In this document: positions 17,935 through 26,308 of the stretch, in pieces
How the letters are laid out: each line of letters opens with the position of its first letter
Position numbering within the stretch: position 1 is the stretch's first letter
NCBI GenBank assembly: GCA_004299095.1
Contig: SCQQ01000086.1
Coordinates: 1 to 64,000 of the forward strand
DNA length: 64,000 nt
DNA from: Burkholderiaceae bacterium
Lineage (GTDB): Bacteria; Pseudomonadota; Gammaproteobacteria; Burkholderiales; Burkholderiaceae_C
Reading direction: 5' to 3'
Translations under genes and position numbers: made by a program
The notes under the pieces: generated by a model
The model's input: only the letters and a program-made list of their open reading frames with translations
Database searches by the model: none
What the model was told of the DNA's origin: nothing

Positions 17935-18129
17935 TCACAGCCACTTGACGAGCAAGCTGACCACCAGGCTCAGCACCACGGTGCTCGCCAGCGGAATCGA
18001 CCATGTGCGTCCGAACCACCGGAATTCGAGGTCTCCGGGCAGGCGCCCGATGCCGAGCTTGCGCAGGAATGGCGCAAGGCCATTGAGCGCGACCAGCGCG
18101 ACGAAGATGGCGAGCAGCCAGCGGATCAT
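17935..18129 (-). CDS. DUF2905 small membrane protein
   Basis: A 64-residue protein with two hydrophobic segments, one at residues 4-21 and another at about 43-62, separated by the conserved KLGIGRLPGDLEF and a short polar stretch. These features match the DUF2905 family of small membrane proteins of unknown function. It lies 12 bases downstream of the MidA-like methyltransferase gene and on the same strand, suggesting co-transcription. Confidence 0.85.
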   Translation of the reverse strand: MIRWLLAIFVALVALNGLAPFLRKLGIGRLPGDLEFRWFGRTWSIPLASTVVLSLVVSLLVKWL

Positions 18130-18141
18130 CGCGGTCCCTGG

Positions 18142-19287
18142 CTACAGCCGGTGAATGCGGTCGCCGGTGATGAAGCCGCAGGCGTCCCACTCGGCTTGCG
18201 CGGCGACGCCGATGACCTTGAACAACTCGCCCATTTCGTGCTCGTTCACCAGCTTCAGCGCGCGCGAGCGCTCCGCGATGGAGGCGTTTTGCATCAGCTC
18301 CGACAGGCCGCAATTCAGCAGGAAACGCCCTTGCGAGGTGTAGCCCAGCACCGTGAGTCCGGCGTCCTGCGCGGCCAGCGCGATGCCGGTGAAATCGACG
18401 TGCGCCGTGATGTCCTTCTGCCCTACGTCGGCCAGCGGGTTGTCATCCATGCGGTGCGCGTGGTGGCACACCAGCGTTCCGCTGGCGCGCTGCGCGTGGT
18501 AGTACTCGGCTTCGGGAAAGCCGTAGTCGATGAAAAACGCCGCGCCGTGCTGCAGGCGCTCCGCAATGGTGCGCATGAAGGCTTCAGCCTGCGGGTGGAT
18601 TTCGGTGACGTAGTCGTCGCCGCCCTCGATCCCGATCGGCGGGCGCAGCGCGGTCGGGCGATCGGCCCAGAAAAAAAGCGGTTCGGCGGCTTGCAGGCTC
18701 ACGCCGCGTTCGAACCAGGCGCCATCGCGGCGCGCCAGCAGCTTGACGGGCATGGCATCCAGCACTTCGTTGCCGACGATCACCCCGCTCATGGCGTCGG
18801 GCAGGGCCTCGGCCCAGCGCACGCGATCGCCGAAAGGCGCGAGGCGCTGCTGCTGCAGGCCGCGCAGCGCGCCCGAAACGTCGACGATGGTGTAGCGCCG
18901 CACCGCCGTTTCGGACTGTTCAGCGGCGCGCAGAAGCTGCTCGGCCAGGGCACCGGAACCGGCGCCGAATTCCCAGATCTCGTCGGTCTGCGTGGCCTGC
19001 AGTGCTTCGCTCACTTGGCGCGCCAGCGCCGCGCCAAAGAGCGACGAGAGTTCGGGCGCCGTCACGAAGTCGCTGCCGTCTTCGGCGAACCAGCCAAACT
19101 TGGGCGAGCGGCGCGCGTAATAGCCCAGGCCCGGCTGGTACAGCGCCAAGTGCATGAAGCGGTCGAACGGCAGCCAGCCGCCGGCGTCGCCGATGGCGCG
19201 GGCGATGTGCTGGGTGAGTTCGCTGGCGGCGGATGAATCGGCAGCGGGAATGGACGGGACGGGCACGCGCCGATTGTCCCCGATCAC
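18142..19287 (-). CDS. SAM-dependent methyltransferase, MidA/NDUFAF7-like
   Basis: A 381-residue protein with the conserved N-terminal [22 protein letters not shown] and [16 protein letters not shown]-binding [14 protein letters not shown], and later [15 protein letters not shown]. In eukaryotes NDUFAF7 methylates an arginine of complex I; bacterial counterparts are largely untested. The start codon is GTG at 19287; a second GTG at 19266 is an alternative. It faces away from metX across a 200-base gap that holds the metX promoter and leader. Confidence 0.85.
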   Translation of the reverse strand: MIGDNRRVPVPSIPAADSSAASELTQHIARAIGDAGGWLPFDRFMHLALYQPGLGYYARRSPKFGWFAEDGSDFVTAPELSSLFGAALARQVSEALQATQTDEIWEFGAGSGALAEQLLRAAEQSETAVRRYTIVDVSGALRGLQQQRLAPFGDRVRWAEALPDAMSGVIVGNEVLDAMPVKLLARRDGAWFERGVSLQAAEPLFFWADRPTALRPPIGIEGGDDYVTEIHPQAEAFMRTIAERLQHGAAFFIDYGFPEAEYYHAQRASGTLVCHHAHRMDDNPLADVGQKDITAHVDFTGIALAAQDAGLTVLGYTSQGRFLLNCGLSELMQNASIAERSRALKLVNEHEMGELFKVIGVAAQAEWDACGFITGDRIHRL

Positions 19288-19357
19288 CCGGTTCGCGCGG
19301 ATGCTTTTCGCTGGGACGCAGGCGTGGTTTTCACGCCGTTGCGGCGACCCACCGCGC

Positions 19358-19363
19358 TATACT
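19358..19363 (+). promoter_or_regulatory. candidate -10 box for metX leader RNA
   Basis: TATACT lies 11 bases before the start of the riboswitch P1 helix. A start site near 19370 would place the aptamer at the very 5' end of the transcript. The -35 region is poor: TTGCGG at 19339 is only 13 bases away. Confidence 0.45.
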
Positions 19364-19373
19364 GGACCGCGAA

Positions 19374-19446
19374 CAGCGCCGATTTGCCTCTGCTTGCGGG
19401 CGCTGCGGAACGAGTTGAAACGTTCCGGCATAAATACGGCTAAATC
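19374..19446 (+). promoter_or_regulatory. SAM-II-type riboswitch upstream of metX
   Basis: P1 is a perfect 7-bp helix, CAGCGCC (19374-19380) with GGCGCTG (19399-19405). Its loop is GATTTGCCTCTGCTTGCG, which starts with GAUUUG and has GCUUGC near its end, both SAM-II hallmarks. The pseudoknot helix P2 can form between AUUUG (19382-19386) and UAAAU (19431-19435), followed after three bases by the conserved GCUAAA (19439-19444). An additional hairpin (CGGAACG/CGTTCCG, 19406-19427) is inserted between P1 and P2. SAM-II riboswitches repress methionine genes when S-adenosylmethionine is abundant. The alignment was made by eye, from memory of the consensus; a covariance search would decide. Confidence 0.78.
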
Positions 19447-19472
19447 GAGACGCTGGCAACCTGGTTTCGATT
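19443..19472 (+). promoter_or_regulatory. candidate antiterminator helix of the metX leader
   Basis: AATCGAGAC (19443-19451) can pair with GTTTCGATT (19464-19472), nine base pairs with one G-U. Its left strand overlaps the last bases of the GCUAAA aptamer element and its right strand takes G19464 from the terminator stem, so aptamer folding and antitermination would compete. Confidence 0.6.
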
Positions 19473-19492
19473 CGACGAGGCCGGGTTTTTTT
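19458..19492 (+). terminator. intrinsic terminator directly before metX
   Basis: AACCTGG (19458-19464) pairs fully with CCGGGTT (19481-19487, one U-G), and seven T residues run from 19486 to 19492. The last T is six bases from the metX ATG. Such a hairpin before a start codon is expected for transcriptional attenuation by the upstream aptamer. Confidence 0.75.
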
Positions 19493-19498
19493 ATTGCC

Positions 19499-20641
19499 AT
19501 GTCCCTGATCGCCACGCCGCACACCCAGCATTTCGACGCGCCGCTCGCGCTGCGAAGCGGTGCCGCGATCGCGCACTACGACCTGGTGTATGAAACCTAC
19601 GGCACGCTCAATGCCGGGCGCAGCAACGCGGTGCTGATTTGCCACGCGCTCAACGCCTCGCACCACGTGGCCGGGGTGTATGCCGACGATCCGGGCAACG
19701 AAGGCTGGTGGAGCAACATGGTGGGCCCGGGCAAGCCGGTCGATACCAACCGCTTTTTCGTGGTCGGCATCAACAACCTGGGCTCCTGCTTCGGCTCCAC
19801 CGGGCCGATGGATGCCAATCCCGAAACCGGCGAAATTTACGGCGCGAACTTTCCGGTGCTGACGGTCGAAGATTGGGTGGCCGCGCAAGCGCTCTTGATC
19901 GAGACGCTGGGCATCACGCAACTCGCAGCCGTCATGGGCGGCAGCCTGGGCGGCATGCAGGCGCTTTCCTGGACGCTGCAATACCCCGACCGCGTGTGCC
20001 ATGCCGTGGTGGTGGCCAGCGCACCGAACCTGTCGGCCGAGAACATCGCTTTCAACGAAGTGGCACGGCGCGCCATCAGCACCGATCCCGATTTTCACGG
20101 TGGCGATTTCTACCGCTTTGGCGTGGTGCCGGCGCGCGGCTTGCGCATCGCCCGCATGATCGCCCACATCACGTACTTGAGCGACGACGTGATGAACCAG
20201 AAGTTCGGCCGCGCGCTGCGCGATGCCGTGGCGCAAAACCCGGACGGCTACAAGTTCAGCACGCAGGACGTGGAGTTCCAGATCGAGAGCTATCTGCGCC
20301 ACCAGGGCGACAAGTTCAGCACCTATTTCGACGCCAACACGTATTTGCTGATCACGCGCGCGCTCGACTACTTCGATCCGGCTCGGGTCCACGGTGGCGA
20401 TCTGACGAAAACGCTGGCGCCCACGCAGGCCAAATTCCTGCTGGCGAGCTTCAGCACCGACTGGCGCTTTCCGCCGCCGCGCTCGCGCGAAATCGTGAAG
20501 GCCCTGCTGGAAAACCGGCGCGACGTGAGCTACGCGGAAATCGACGCGCCGCACGGCCACGACGCGTTCCTGTTGACCGACGAGCGCTACCTGAACGTGG
20601 TGCGCAGCTATTTCGACGGCATTGAAAGGGGGCTGGCATGA
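19499..20641 (+). CDS. metX: homoserine O-acyltransferase MetX
   Basis: A 380-residue alpha/beta-hydrolase-fold enzyme that acylates homoserine (acetyl or succinyl donor) as the first dedicated step to methionine. Conserved blocks are [49 protein letters not shown], the nucleophile elbow [12 protein letters not shown], and the C-terminal FSTDWRFPP and [11 protein letters not shown] with the catalytic Asp and His. Proteobacterial metX enzymes with metW next to them often use succinyl-CoA, so donor specificity is open. No normal SD is present because the terminator occupies the region. The stop overlaps an ATG (ATGA) leading only to a 21-codon ORF; metW starts 58 bases downstream. Confidence 0.97.
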   Translation: MSLIATPHTQHFDAPLALRSGAAIAHYDLVYETYGTLNAGRSNAVLICHALNASHHVAGVYADDPGNEGWWSNMVGPGKPVDTNRFFVVGINNLGSCFGSTGPMDANPETGEIYGANFPVLTVEDWVAAQALLIETLGITQLAAVMGGSLGGMQALSWTLQYPDRVCHAVVVASAPNLSAENIAFNEVARRAISTDPDFHGGDFYRFGVVPARGLRIARMIAHITYLSDDVMNQKFGRALRDAVAQNPDGYKFSTQDVEFQIESYLRHQGDKFSTYFDANTYLLITRALDYFDPARVHGGDLTKTLAPTQAKFLLASFSTDWRFPPPRSREIVKALLENRRDVSYAEIDAPHGHDAFLLTDERYLNVVRSYFDGIERGLA

Positions 20642-20699
20642 GCGCGCCGGGTCGTTTCCAAGCGCGCATCCCGCGGTGCGCGGCGCGGAGGGGGTTCCA

Positions 20700-21290
20700 G
20701 TGAGCGATCCCTTCCTCGTCGAGACCATTGCCGCGCTGGTACCGCAAGGCGCGCACGTGCTCGATCTGGGCTGCGGCGACGGCGCGCTGCTGGAGCTGCT
20801 GCAGCGCACCAAGGGTTGCAATGGCTACGGCATCGAAATCGACGATGCCAACGTGCTGGCCTGCGTGCGGCGCGGCGTGAACGTGCTGCAGCTCAACCTG
20901 CATCAAGGCCTGGCCGCGTTCCAGGACCAGAGCTTCGACGTGGTGCTGCAGATCGACACGCTGCAGCACCTGCGCAACGCCGAAGCCATGCTGCTGGAGA
21001 CGGCGCGCGTGGGCCGAACGGGCATCATCGCCTTCCCCAACTTTGCCCACTGGCCGAATCGGCTGAGCGTGGCGCGCGGCCACATGCCGGTCACGCGCCG
21101 CATGCCGTACGCGTGGTACGACACGCCGAACATTCGCGTGGGCACCTTCAAGGACTTCGCGGCGCTGGCGCGCAAGCACAACTTGCGCGTCCTCGATGCC
21201 TTCGGCCTGCAGGACGGCCGGATGGTGCGGCAGTGGCCGAACTTGCGCGCCAGCACAGCGGTGTTCAAGCTGGCGCGACAGGCCAGTTGA
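20700..21290 (+). CDS. metW: methionine biosynthesis protein MetW
   Basis: A 196-residue methyltransferase-fold protein that always accompanies metX in many proteobacteria. Motif I is HVLDLGCGDGALLELL, followed by GIEIDDANVLACVRRGVNV, SFDVVLQIDTLQHLRN, and the MetW-type NFAHWPNRLSVARGHMPVTRRMPYAWYDTPNIR. MetW associates with MetX and is needed for full activity in some organisms. The GTG at 20700 is preferred because GGAGGGGG lies just before it; the upstream in-frame ATG at 20622 would overlap metX. It shares the metX riboswitch. Confidence 0.95.
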   Translation: MSDPFLVETIAALVPQGAHVLDLGCGDGALLELLQRTKGCNGYGIEIDDANVLACVRRGVNVLQLNLHQGLAAFQDQSFDVVLQIDTLQHLRNAEAMLLETARVGRTGIIAFPNFAHWPNRLSVARGHMPVTRRMPYAWYDTPNIRVGTFKDFAALARKHNLRVLDAFGLQDGRMVRQWPNLRASTAVFKLARQAS

Positions 21291-21638
21291 TCCCGCGCGG
21301 TGGCCCCGCTTTGTTGCACTGGATGACGTGAATCGGGCCGCGCTCCAAACCTTGTTCCGGAGCGGCAACACGGCGGTGCTCGAGTTCAGCGATGGCCAGC
21401 GTGTTTTCCATGGCATTCCAAGCAAAGGTCAAAGGGCAATACCCCGTCAATACCGAAAACGGTACGGCTCAATCGGAGAAATGGATTCTCGGCTCGGTCA
21501 GTTGACGGTTCTGCCCGGGTGCGGGTGGGTTCGAGGTGATGGACGGTGCGCGGCCCTTGAACGCGGGACCGACGCGACGCATCTAACCCGCGGGGCGCAC
21601 CAATCGGCGTGCCCGGCGCAAAAAAAGGAGACAGCGTC
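21291..21638. other. intergenic region after metW
   Basis: 348 bases. One frame reads through DDVNRAALQTLFRSGNTAVLEF and VFHGIP before turning into low-quality sequence, with no initiation codon supported by an SD. It may be a degraded gene piece or chance. No terminator with a T-run is seen. Confidence 0.4.
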
Positions 21639-21917
21639 ATGACCAGCGAAGTTGACGTTTCCGAACTGCGCGCTTATGTGAGTTCGCTCGAACTCGTGAT
21701 TTCGTCGCTGGTGGTCACGCACCACGACAAGACCCTGCTCGCATCCAAACTCGCAGAAGTGGCGCTTTCGCTTCATCCCGGTGGAGCCCAGACCGCGCAC
21801 GGGAGTCCGCAGGCCAGTGCCGCGAACTACGACACGGTGATGAGCTATGCGCGCTTGGCCGAGGACGCCCTTGGGCACGACTACCGGCGCGCCGACGGCC
21901 ATCGCACGCCGCGCTGA
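21639..21917 (+). CDS. hypothetical protein, 92 residues
   Basis: A small acidic-to-neutral protein that I do not recognise. AAGGAG at 21625-21630, eight bases before the ATG, strongly supports the start. The first two thirds (DVSELRAYVSSLELVISSLVVTHHDKTLLASKLAEVALSL) look alpha-helical with a regular hydrophobic pattern, and a second helix (NYDTVMSYARLAEDAL) follows. No membrane segment, cysteine or known motif is visible. It is convergent with the MFS gene to the right, with 114 bases between. Confidence 0.65.
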   Translation: MTSEVDVSELRAYVSSLELVISSLVVTHHDKTLLASKLAEVALSLHPGGAQTAHGSPQASAANYDTVMSYARLAEDALGHDYRRADGHRTPR

Positions 21918-22031
21918 CGCGCCGCGCTGTTGCGCGGCCCATCTGTTCCGGGAACGGGTGAGCAAAACCGACGAGGCGTTGCTCACTGCAGTCCGGTTGC
22001 CTGTTGCAGCCGACGGGTCGCATCGCGCGCT

Positions 22032-23402
22032 TCAGTGCGCGATTTCTTCGAGGTGCCGGCCCACGGTCTTCGGCCCCCAGATGCCGACCGCGAGCACCAC
22101 GACGAGAACGAAGAACCAGATGAACGTGAACGTCGGCACCAGCCCCTTGGGCAGGAAGTACGTGGCGATGATCGCGACCCAGAGCGAGGTCGAGATGCGG
22201 CTGACCGAGTAGACCGTGCCCGCGGCCATAGAGCGCACGCGCGTCGGGAACAGTTCGGACTCGAAGGTGTGCTCGAAGTTGGAGAAATTCCACAGGCAGA
22301 ACGCCGTCAGGAAGCCGAAGATCACGGTGGCCGTTTCGCTGTTCGCGGTGGCAAACAGCGTGCCGAATATGCCGGCCAGGATGGTCGTGCCGACGATGCC
22401 CCACTTGCGGTCGACCTTGTCGATGAACGACATGTTGACGATGCTGCCGAGGAAGAAGCCGAGAAAAATGATCATCGTGAACAGCAGCGAGTGCGCGAGG
22501 GTGATGCCCTTGTGCACCAGGAACGTCGGCGCCAGGGCGGTGAAACCGTAGAAGATGCCGGTCTGGAAGAACTCGAATACCAGCATCATGATGGTGCGGC
22601 TGCGGAGTTGCGGACCGAACAGCTCGCGCCACTTGCCGCGCTGCAGGTTGGAGGCCAGCCGCAGCCGCGGTTCGGGCAACTCGGTGAGGTTGTATTGCTG
22701 CAAGGCCTGCTGCTCCATGCTGGCGACGATCTGCTCGGCTTCATCGTGCCGGCCTTGCGCCGCCAACCAACGCGGCGACTCGGGAATGCGCAGCCGGAAA
22801 TACCAGGCGATCAGCGCCAGCACGCCGATGATCCAAAAGAGCGCGCGCCAGGAGTACGCGCCTGGTTCGGGGTGCGAGACCAGGTACGCCATGCCCACCA
22901 GGATCGGCGCCGCCAGCACCGCGAGCGTGTACACCGACGCGATGCGCTTGCCGCGTTGCTTGCCCGGGAAAATCTCGGCGGTGTAGGTATCGACCAGCGG
23001 GAATTCACCGCCCACGCCGATGCCGGCAATGAAGATGAAGAGCGCAATCCACAGCGGGTGCGACAGGAAGCCGGCAACGATCAGCCCGGCCGCGAAAATC
23101 AGCAGATCCCAAGAAAACAGGGTGCGTCGGCCAAAGCGGTCGGCCAGATAGCCGATGGAAAAGCTGCCGACGAATTCGCCGACGAAGAATGCGCTCGGCA
23201 CGATGTAGGCGCTCTCGGCCGCCGAGAGGTGCAGCACGTGCGCCATGATGGCGAGCATGGCGCCGTTGCCCAGCAGCATCATCGATTCCACGAACTCGCC
23301 GCCGGCCACCATGAAAATGAAGTTGCGGTGCGTGTGCGTGAACGGTATTCGCTCCAGTCGCCCGATGATGTTGGCGCCCTGATCGTTTCCTGCTTGGCTC
23401 AT
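22032..23402 (-). CDS. MFS transporter (sugar-porter/aromatic-acid-like)
   Basis: A 456-residue major facilitator with twelve predicted membrane helices. GYLADRFGRRTLFSWDLLIFAAG is the loop 2-3 signature, GIGVGGEFPLVDTYTAEIFPGKQRGKR the helix 4-5 signature, and PESPRWLAAQGRHDEAE the central loop motif of sugar-porter-like carriers. FNFSNFEHTFESELFPTRVRSMAAG-like sequence repeats the pattern in the second half. The substrate cannot be deduced. The ATG at 23402 has AAGGAG eight bases before it, so the longer track start is not used. Confidence 0.86.
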   Translation of the reverse strand: MSQAGNDQGANIIGRLERIPFTHTHRNFIFMVAGGEFVESMMLLGNGAMLAIMAHVLHLSAAESAYIVPSAFFVGEFVGSFSIGYLADRFGRRTLFSWDLLIFAAGLIVAGFLSHPLWIALFIFIAGIGVGGEFPLVDTYTAEIFPGKQRGKRIASVYTLAVLAAPILVGMAYLVSHPEPGAYSWRALFWIIGVLALIAWYFRLRIPESPRWLAAQGRHDEAEQIVASMEQQALQQYNLTELPEPRLRLASNLQRGKWRELFGPQLRSRTIMMLVFEFFQTGIFYGFTALAPTFLVHKGITLAHSLLFTMIIFLGFFLGSIVNMSFIDKVDRKWGIVGTTILAGIFGTLFATANSETATVIFGFLTAFCLWNFSNFEHTFESELFPTRVRSMAAGTVYSVSRISTSLWVAIIATYFLPKGLVPTFTFIWFFVLVVVLAVGIWGPKTVGRHLEEIAH

Positions 23403-23841
23403 TTTGTCTCCTTGCGGGCCGCGTTGCTTGAACACGGCGCGCGGCTACCCTCACCTCTTCCAGTTCGTTTGCCGCGGCGGCCGGGATGCCTGCCACGCCA
23501 ATTCCAGCGCGTGTCCCGCGTGTAGGCCGCTCCGGCTTGCGCAGCCACGCCTCGCGCCTGCGGCCAGCCCGAACGTGCGTGCCCGCTCGCCGGCAACCAT
23601 CGGGCGTGCGGCGCCGGGACTTAGCACACGTCTCCGCGCGGCCGTTGCGGCCGCCCGCCTGCTGATTCGATAACCTCCAGACGATCCCACCCGCTTGAGT
23701 TTTTCGCTTCGTTCACTTCGACCTGCCTTGAGTCGAGTGCGGCTCAAATCAATGGGTTGGACAAAGGTTTCGCAGCATTCGTTCAGTTTTCCAGTGCGAT
23801 GGCTGCACAGGGCGGCGCCCTGGCGGTCAACAGCCGGTGCT
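23403..23841. other. intergenic region between the MFS and pxpBC genes
   Basis: 439 bases without a supported gene; six-frame ORFs here are Arg/Ala-rich shadows. It must hold the MFS promoter on the minus strand, and probably the end of the pxp transcript. A short inverted repeat (TTGAG...CTCAA) occurs near 23735. I see no clear terminator or operator. Confidence 0.45.
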
Positions 23842-25476
23842 TCAGTCCCGGTTTTGGTCAAAGAACGGGCCGATCACCCGGAAGCGGATGTTGCAGCCGA
23901 TCGGAATTTGCGCCGCCAGATCAAGGTGGGGCCGCGCGACCACCGCGATCACTGGATAGCCGCCGGTGAGCGGATGGTCGGCCAAGAACAGCACCGGCTG
24001 CCCGCTCGCGGGCACTTGAATGGCGCCGGTCATCGTGCCTTCGCTCGGCAACTCATCGTGCCGCGCGCGTTGCAGCGGCGCCAGGCCCTCAAGTCGCATG
24101 CCGACCCGGTCGCAGCGCGGCGTGACGCGCCACGGCTGTTGCGTGAGCAAATCGATCGCGTCGGGGGAAAACCAGTCGGTGCGCGGGCCGAGTGCGACAT
24201 CCAGCACCACGGTGTCGCCCCGTTGGGGCAGTGTTCGGGGCGCTTCGGTCGGCTGTCCGGGCTTGCGCAGCGCGCGCGCCGCGATGGCATCGCCCACCGC
24301 GATGTGTGCTTTGGCGCGCAATGGCGGCGGCCCGATTTTTGCCAGCGTGTCGGTGCTGCAGCTTCCGAGCACGGCGCCGACGCGCCAGCCGCCGCGCGCG
24401 GCGACGTAGCAGCGCACGCCGGCGCTGGCGTGGCCGAGTTTCAGCACATCGCCGTCCGCCAGGGGGATGGCCTGCGCTGGCGAGGCCACGCGTTCGCGCC
24501 CATCCGCTGCGGTCACGCTCAAGGCGACGCTGGCGCCGCTTGCGGCCAGCAGGACGCCGTCGCCGTGCGCCCGCAGCGTCAAGCCGCCCAAGGCGTTTTC
24601 GAGCACCGCCGCATCGGCGGGATTGCCGACCAACCGATTGGCCTCGCGCAGGGCGCTCCGGTCGAGCGCGCCGGAAGCCGAAACGCCGAGTTGCGCCTGA
24701 CCCGGCCGGCCCCCGTCCTGGACCAGCGTTTGCAGGCCCGGTTGGACGATTTCGATCACTTGCCTGGCGCGTGGCAGCGCGAGCACGCGCTTTTTCTGGG
24801 GTGCCTTGGCTGCAACCGATGGCGGGAGGTTGACCCGTCCGCCCGGCGCGTCCGCGTCGACGAATTGCACCTGCATACCCGGCTGGATCAGCGCCGGCTC
24901 GGCGCGCGCCATGTCCCACATCGCCAGATCGGTCATGCCGATCAATTGCCAGCCGCCGGGGCTGTCGTGCGGATAAACGCCGCTCAAATTCCCGGCCAGC
25001 GCGACCGACCCGGCAGGCACCTGCACGCGCGGCGTGGCGCGGCGCGGGATAGAGGCAAAGCACGGGTCGCCGTCGGCCAGGTAGACGAAACCGGGCGCAA
25101 AGCCGGCAAAGGCCGCTTGCCAGGGCTGGCCGGTGTGGCGCGCGGCGACTTCACGTTCGGACAGGTGCAGCAGCCGCGCCACCTCGGCCAGATCGTCTCC
25201 GCGGTAATGCACGGGAATTTCGACGCTGCGCTGCGCCGCGCTGGCAGCGGCCGCAGGAGCAGCCGCGGCGCGGCCGCGATCCGTGAGCGCGGCCAGCAAC
25301 CGCGCGCGCGTGATCGCGGCGGGGTCGTGGCGCACCAACACCGTACGCGCGGCCGGAATGCATTCCTCGACGCCCGCAATCGACTGCGCGCCGATGGCGC
25401 GGTACAGCGCCAGCGCCTGGTCCAGGTCGTCCAGTTCGACCAGCAGCGCGCAGTCGCCGGCGGAGAGGAAACGCAT
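23842..25476 (-). CDS. fused 5-oxoprolinase subunits PxpB-PxpC (KipI-KipA type)
   Basis: A 544-residue fusion. Residues about 1-215 form a KipI/PxpB-like part (MRFLSAGDCALLVEL, HTGQPWQAAFAGFAPGFVYL, PRVQVPAGSVALAGNLSGVYP, SPGGWQLIGMT). A linker rich in Lys and Ala leads to a KipA/PxpC-like part beginning IEIVQPGLQTLVQDGGRPGQAQLGVSASGALD and ending GAIQVPASGQPVLFLADHPLTGGYPVIAVV. With PxpA, these subunits cleave 5-oxoproline to glutamate using ATP. Usually pxpB and pxpC are separate genes. The start ATG lies four bases after the pxpA stop, so the two are one transcriptional unit. Confidence 0.9.
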   Translation of the reverse strand: MRFLSAGDCALLVELDDLDQALALYRAIGAQSIAGVEECIPAARTVLVRHDPAAITRARLLAALTDRGRAAAAPAAAASAAQRSVEIPVHYRGDDLAEVARLLHLSEREVAARHTGQPWQAAFAGFAPGFVYLADGDPCFASIPRRATPRVQVPAGSVALAGNLSGVYPHDSPGGWQLIGMTDLAMWDMARAEPALIQPGMQVQFVDADAPGGRVNLPPSVAAKAPQKKRVLALPRARQVIEIVQPGLQTLVQDGGRPGQAQLGVSASGALDRSALREANRLVGNPADAAVLENALGGLTLRAHGDGVLLAASGASVALSVTAADGRERVASPAQAIPLADGDVLKLGHASAGVRCYVAARGGWRVGAVLGSCSTDTLAKIGPPPLRAKAHIAVGDAIAARALRKPGQPTEAPRTLPQRGDTVVLDVALGPRTDWFSPDAIDLLTQQPWRVTPRCDRVGMRLEGLAPLQRARHDELPSEGTMTGAIQVPASGQPVLFLADHPLTGGYPVIAVVARPHLDLAAQIPIGCNIRFRVIGPFFDQNRD

Positions 25477-25480
25477 GGCG

Positions 25481-26245
25481 TCAGGCGTCGGCAGGCGCGG
25501 CAAAGGGCCGCAACTCGATGCCCTCCTGCTCGAAGCGCTGGCGCAGGCGCTGCGCCATGTGCACGGCGCCGGGGCTGTCGCCGTGCACGCAGATCGAATC
25601 GGCCTGCAGCGCCACGGCGTTGCCATTGATCGACGGCAGGGTGCCGGTGCGCACCAGGCGCAGCATGCGCTCGGCGATCGCCTCGGGATCGTGCAGCACG
25701 GCGCCCGGCAGGCGGCGCGAGACCAGCGTGCCGTCGTCGTTGTAGCCGCGATCGGCGAAGGCTTCCGATATGACCCGCAGGCCGCGCTGGCGCGCGCGTT
25801 CGACCAGCGGGGCGCCGGCCAGCACCACCAAGGCGAGCTTTCCGCCCAGGGCCAGCAGCGCATCGATCACGTCGTCTGCCTGGCGCTCATTGTGCGCGAT
25901 GGTGTTGTAGAGCGCGCCGTGCGGCTTGACGTAGCGCACCGCGGTGCCGGCCGCTGCCGCCAGCCCTTGCAGCGCGCCGATCTGGTAGATCACGTCGCCC
26001 ACCAGTTCGCGGCTGGTGGGGTCCATGTTGCGCCGGCCAAAACCCGCCAGGTCGCGGTACGCCACGTGCGCGCCGATCACCACGCCACGTTGCGCGGCAG
26101 CGCGCAAGGTATCGAGGATGCCCGCCGGATCACCGGCATGGAAGCCGCACGCCACGTTGGCGCTGGTGACCACGTCCAGCATGGCGGCGTCGTCGCCCAT
26201 GCGCCAGGCGCCGAAGCTCTCGCCCAAGTCGCTGTTGATGTCCAT
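25481..26245 (-). CDS. pxpA: 5-oxoprolinase subunit PxpA (LamB/YcsF family)
   Basis: A 254-residue LamB/YcsF protein. [76 protein letters not shown] and [11 protein letters not shown] are the successive family motifs of the deformed beta/alpha barrel. PxpA works with PxpB and PxpC to hydrolyse 5-oxoproline, which forms spontaneously from glutamine and glutathione-cycle intermediates. It precedes the fused pxpBC gene by four bases and follows an MFS gene on the same strand. Confidence 0.93.
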   Translation of the reverse strand: MDINSDLGESFGAWRMGDDAAMLDVVTSANVACGFHAGDPAGILDTLRAAAQRGVVIGAHVAYRDLAGFGRRNMDPTSRELVGDVIYQIGALQGLAAAAGTAVRYVKPHGALYNTIAHNERQADDVIDALLALGGKLALVVLAGAPLVERARQRGLRVISEAFADRGYNDDGTLVSRRLPGAVLHDPEAIAERMLRLVRTGTLPSINGNAVALQADSICVHGDSPGAVHMAQRLRQRFEQEGIELRPFAAPADA

Positions 26246-26308
26246 GGTGTCCTGCCTTTCGTGGCTCGTCCGCAGCGCCCGAGCCGGGGAGAAGACCTGC
26301 CTCCGCCG

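Noticed and set aside
19451-19464. Possible SAM-I (S-box) core because of GCTGGCAACCTGG before metX
   Set aside because: The four-way junction stems and the kink-turn of SAM-I cannot be drawn, while SAM-II elements are present just upstream.
20638-20703. 21-codon ORF starting in the ATGA overlap of the metX stop
   Set aside because: No conservation or motif can be seen and it ends at the metW start; probably chance, although coupling to metW is possible.
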